The notes below the pieces were generated by a model. That model saw only the letters and a list, made by a program, of their open reading frames with translations, searched no databases and was not told the DNA's origin. From Bugula neritina (lineage: Eukaryota > Bryozoa > Gymnolaemata > Cheilostomatida > Bugulidae), in contig OZ037767.1 in assembly GCA_964035545.1 (NCBI GenBank), positions 24,013,128-24,077,127 on the forward strand: a DNA stretch of 64,000 bases, written 5' to 3'. The position numbers and the translations under genes were made by a program. Shown here in pieces: positions 61,901 through 64,000 of the stretch; within the stretch, counting starts at the first letter, position 1, and each line of letters opens with the position of its first letter.

Positions 61901-64000
61901 ATGGACATGAGATGGCAGTCAGCTCCAACCTAGCTGTTCCTTACCAACAGCCTGCTGCCAGCTATGTATCTGACACTAGCATGTATACAGAGAGTATGCT
62001 GCATTCGGCTACCGGAGCCGTCGTTGGCAAGCCGCCAAGAAGTGCCCCCACAACTCCAAGGTATAATGTGATTCGGTCTTTAGCTTCCACTCTGAGATTT
62101 GTAATGATTTATTGCTTTTTCTTAATAGAAAACTGCCGGAAATAAAGCATCATACACAGCATCACTAACCATGCTGCCTTGAATTTTATTCATATTTTGT
62201 ACGATTTCACATCCAACTGTTGATTACAGTGATGGTCGTCACAATGTGTCGGCTGCTTCAATTGGTAACTCATACCATAGCATGCCCTATAAAGTCAGCA
62301 GGTATAGTAAGAGTATTACATCGCACACTATAGTCACTTTAGTATGCAGTATAGTGTCTGCTTTACCTGCAAGTTGGCACCACACCTGATATATAAGTTA
62401 TTATGTAATGCCAGTTGGATTTTTCAGAACACAAAAGTGCTTCTATAAAGTATAATTATCAGTTGACTGTAACACTCGGTAGTTCTGAATAGCTGGGCAT
62501 TGGCTGTATATATAAGATCTTAAGTTATTCTACCTTCTCAAAGTAATAAAAATATTCTGTGTAGTTTCTAAAATCATCATCTACCAGCTTATGTATTGGA
62601 AAGATAACCACATGTACAAAAGTAGCTGCAAGTAGGTAGAATAGGTAAATCAACTCAAGTGAGTAGTTACAGGTAAGTAGCTACAGGTAAGTAGTTACAG
62701 GTAAGTAGTTCTAGGCTACCCATGGATTTATTTGCAGCCTTGCTAAAATTTTGGCAGCTTTTAAATATTTTTTTCAAAAAGCATAAATAATTTTTTTCTT
62801 CTCCTGGAATGTGTTAGCAATGTCCATCAGGTATTTGTCTGTATTTGTATTTATGTATAGTTATGTATGATTGTTGCTATATATCATATAAATCAAAACA
62901 TTCAATAGGTAACCACAAATCCCTTACTGTTCATGTATCTCATGTCATTACACTAGACTGTAGAAGTTATATTATAATATTCATCATTTTCAGTCTACAC
63001 TAATCTTGAATGAAGTTTATTTAGCTTCAATAATAGAAAATTACAGTTGAATTATTATTCAGTGTAAATTATCTTAGAGTGAAAAAGTTTGTTAGTCTGA
63101 ATCCCTCTTTGTAGATCTTCACTTCATAGACAAAGTTTAATTTCTCAGTCTAGCCTCAACCCAGAAAATCGGGCTGTACCAGAGCCGCCCCAGCAGTATG
63201 TTGAGCCTCAGTGTTGTGCCTAATGTTTACTAATATTGGTTCTTGCTTACGAAGTTGCTTTGCAGTTGATATTGTTTCTGAGAATTCTAGTAGACCACAC
63301 ATGCACACACTAACCCACACCTGATAGCCTATGCGGTAGTTTACACCACTACTACACAACACCACACCTTAATTTTACCTTAAGGGGTTTTGCTATTTAT
63401 ATCATTTAAAAAGCTGAAAGTTTTCTGATGATAAACCAACACAATATAAATATATTCTACAGTATAGGAAGGCAAAAATTTTATATAATTCTACTACAAC
63501 TCAAGAACTACTAGTGATGACACTGAGTATTAGTGACTATGTACTGACACCATATACTGAGTATTAGTGACTTATAGTCACTGCTGTGACTAATAACAAT
63601 GTAGTTAAACCAACGGATTGTAAACCACAAGCTTTTAGTTGTTAGCTGTTTGAGTTCTCCTTAATTTGTTCAGTTGTCGTTGTCATAACGCGTGTTTTTG
63701 TTATTACCTTAAATACATAATGATTTTACATTGTCTATTTTTATTATGTTGCTAACTTTTGAAAGTTTTTAGTGTTGACTGTTGACCAGTCTGTATGCTT
63801 TTGGTCTTTAAAATTTGTAAATTTAGACTTAAAACTGCTTGGGAGTCATAGGCTTATAGCCTTGCTATGCACCACCCTAATCTCTTCTTAGGACAGAAGG
63901 CTACAGGAACATCGCCATAGTCTTTTACTGTTTTGCTGATACCAAAGTGATAGAAACTCTTTCCTTACAGATCTCATGGGGCTTCTTCGCCTCGTCCTGT
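55999..64000 (+). CDS. NPHP4: Nephrocystin-4 (ciliary transition-zone protein), N-terminal 13 exons, runs off the right edge
   Basis: Exons: 55999-56142, 56535-56678, 56962-57140, 57528-57751, 58143-58333, 58554-58681, 59887-60025, 60718-60813, 61005-61142, 61894-62060, 62230-62301, 63115-63195, 63971-64000+. All phases join, giving about 577 residues of a protein that is 1,426 in human. Diagnostic stretches are FDVTYNQFFGRPW, LSMYAGTPRALLQMENPI, LLPENVILGPNDIVPG, VTLYPNIEKFEEELL, VERRLMIGVHNGFCYVEKPE and FTVVFSLEYMISEP, each with a direct counterpart in human NPHP4. The protein is a scaffold at the ciliary transition zone with NPHP1 and RPGRIP1L. Exons 10-12 encode a Ser/Pro-rich linker. Minisatellites begin exactly at the donors of exons 4, 6 and 8. 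Exon 12 ends at CAGCA|GTATGT, and exon 13 joins in frame as QSHGASSPRP. Confidence 0.96.
57741..58070 (+). repeat. 28-bp minisatellite seeded at the NPHP4 exon 4 splice donor
   Basis: About 12 copies of a unit containing CACACTGCACTCAGTGAGTA. The first copy is the exon 4/intron 4 junction itself (ACTGCACTCA|GTAAGT at 57751/57752). Nearly every copy therefore repeats the last exon bases plus a strong donor CAGTGAGT. The last copy (DSDTALS in translation) is open in the same frame as exon 5. Confidence 0.95.
58678..58917 (+). repeat. 17-bp minisatellite seeded at the NPHP4 exon 6 splice donor
   Basis: About 14 near-perfect copies of CACTGTAAGATAGAGAT. The first is the exon 6 end (TCACT|GTAAGA at 58681/58682), so each copy contains a usable-looking donor GTAAGA. 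The last three copies change GAGAT to GAAAT. Confidence 0.96.
60186..60275 (+). repeat. 15-bp minisatellite in NPHP4 intron 7
   Basis: About six units of the type AGCAGGTGCTATATT with variants CAGGTGAGATACT, CAGGTACTATATT and CAAGTGCTATATT. Several units hold CAG|GT donor-like cores. Confidence 0.85.
60811..60915 (+). repeat. 22-bp minisatellite seeded at the NPHP4 exon 8 splice donor
   Basis: GTACGTATACC directly follows the exon 8 end (ACT|GTACGT at 60813/60814). It recurs as GTGTACGTGTACCCAGTAGT and GTGTACGTATACCCAG, then decays into GTACATGTGTATCAAG and CTTGTGTACCAAG. Three clear and two degenerate copies. Confidence 0.85.
62650..62712 (+). repeat. 14-bp minisatellite of consensus donors in NPHP4 intron 11
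   Basis: Three successive copies of ACAGGTAAGTAGTT, preceded by a degenerate AGTGAGTAGTT. Each contains CAGGTAAGT, a perfect metazoan 5' splice-site consensus, about 350 bp after the true exon 11 donor. Confidence 0.92.

Overview
The window is animal nuclear DNA. It is AT-rich, its genes are split by many phased GT-AG introns of about 0.2 to 3 kb, and it is full of microsatellites, minisatellites and short non-autonomous transposons. I read seven protein genes by joining exons whose splice sites and reading phases agree. The gene set (RXR nuclear receptor, ribosomal protein S4, TMEM9, nephrocystin-4, an MPP8-like chromodomain/ankyrin protein) points to a ciliated, non-vertebrate metazoan, probably a bilaterian. 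The RXR keeps the bilaterian hinge and ligand-domain motifs. The phylum cannot be fixed from this sequence.

Layout: 355-1734 (-) holds the first two coding exons of a single-pass membrane protein, perhaps synaptotagmin-like, which continues off the left edge. 1735-10861 is a repeat-rich intergenic stretch. 10862-25288 (+) is a 16-exon gene for a large caspase-fold (peptidase C14) protein with metacaspase/paracaspase-like signatures. 25289-30293 is intergenic. 30294-40766 (+) is RXR in nine coding exons. 42400-44853 (-) is TMEM9 in five exons. 45956-48664 (+) is RPS4 in six exons. About 49130-54963 (-) is the MPP8-like gene. 55999-64000 (+) is the N-terminal part of NPHP4, 13 exons, running off the right edge. 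Gene pairs alternate head-to-head (membrane gene/C14 gene, TMEM9/RPS4, MPP8-like/NPHP4) and tail-to-tail (RXR/TMEM9, RPS4/MPP8-like). All three head-to-head gaps contain the same kind of AATACT/AGTATT-rich simple repeat.

The genes are unrelated housekeeping, signalling and ciliary genes and do not form a pathway. Two things stand out. First, NPHP4 has three minisatellites that start exactly at its own 5' splice sites (exons 4, 6 and 8), so exon-end and splice-donor sequence is copied in tandem. Two more intronic arrays in the same gene are made of consensus-like donors. Second, the C14 protein combines a YSGHG histidine motif and a DYC cysteine motif with a heptapeptide-repeat acidic N-terminus and a Cys-rich segment, an architecture I do not recognise. 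One of its exons (22357-22668) can only be read with a one-base frameshift.

Mobile-element signal is plentiful: a 343-bp element with 71-bp terminal inverted repeats and TAA duplications (PIF/Harbinger type), a tRNA-derived SINE family, a 150-bp inverted-repeat family, and two long hairpins. No tRNA, rRNA, CRISPR or bacterial features were seen.
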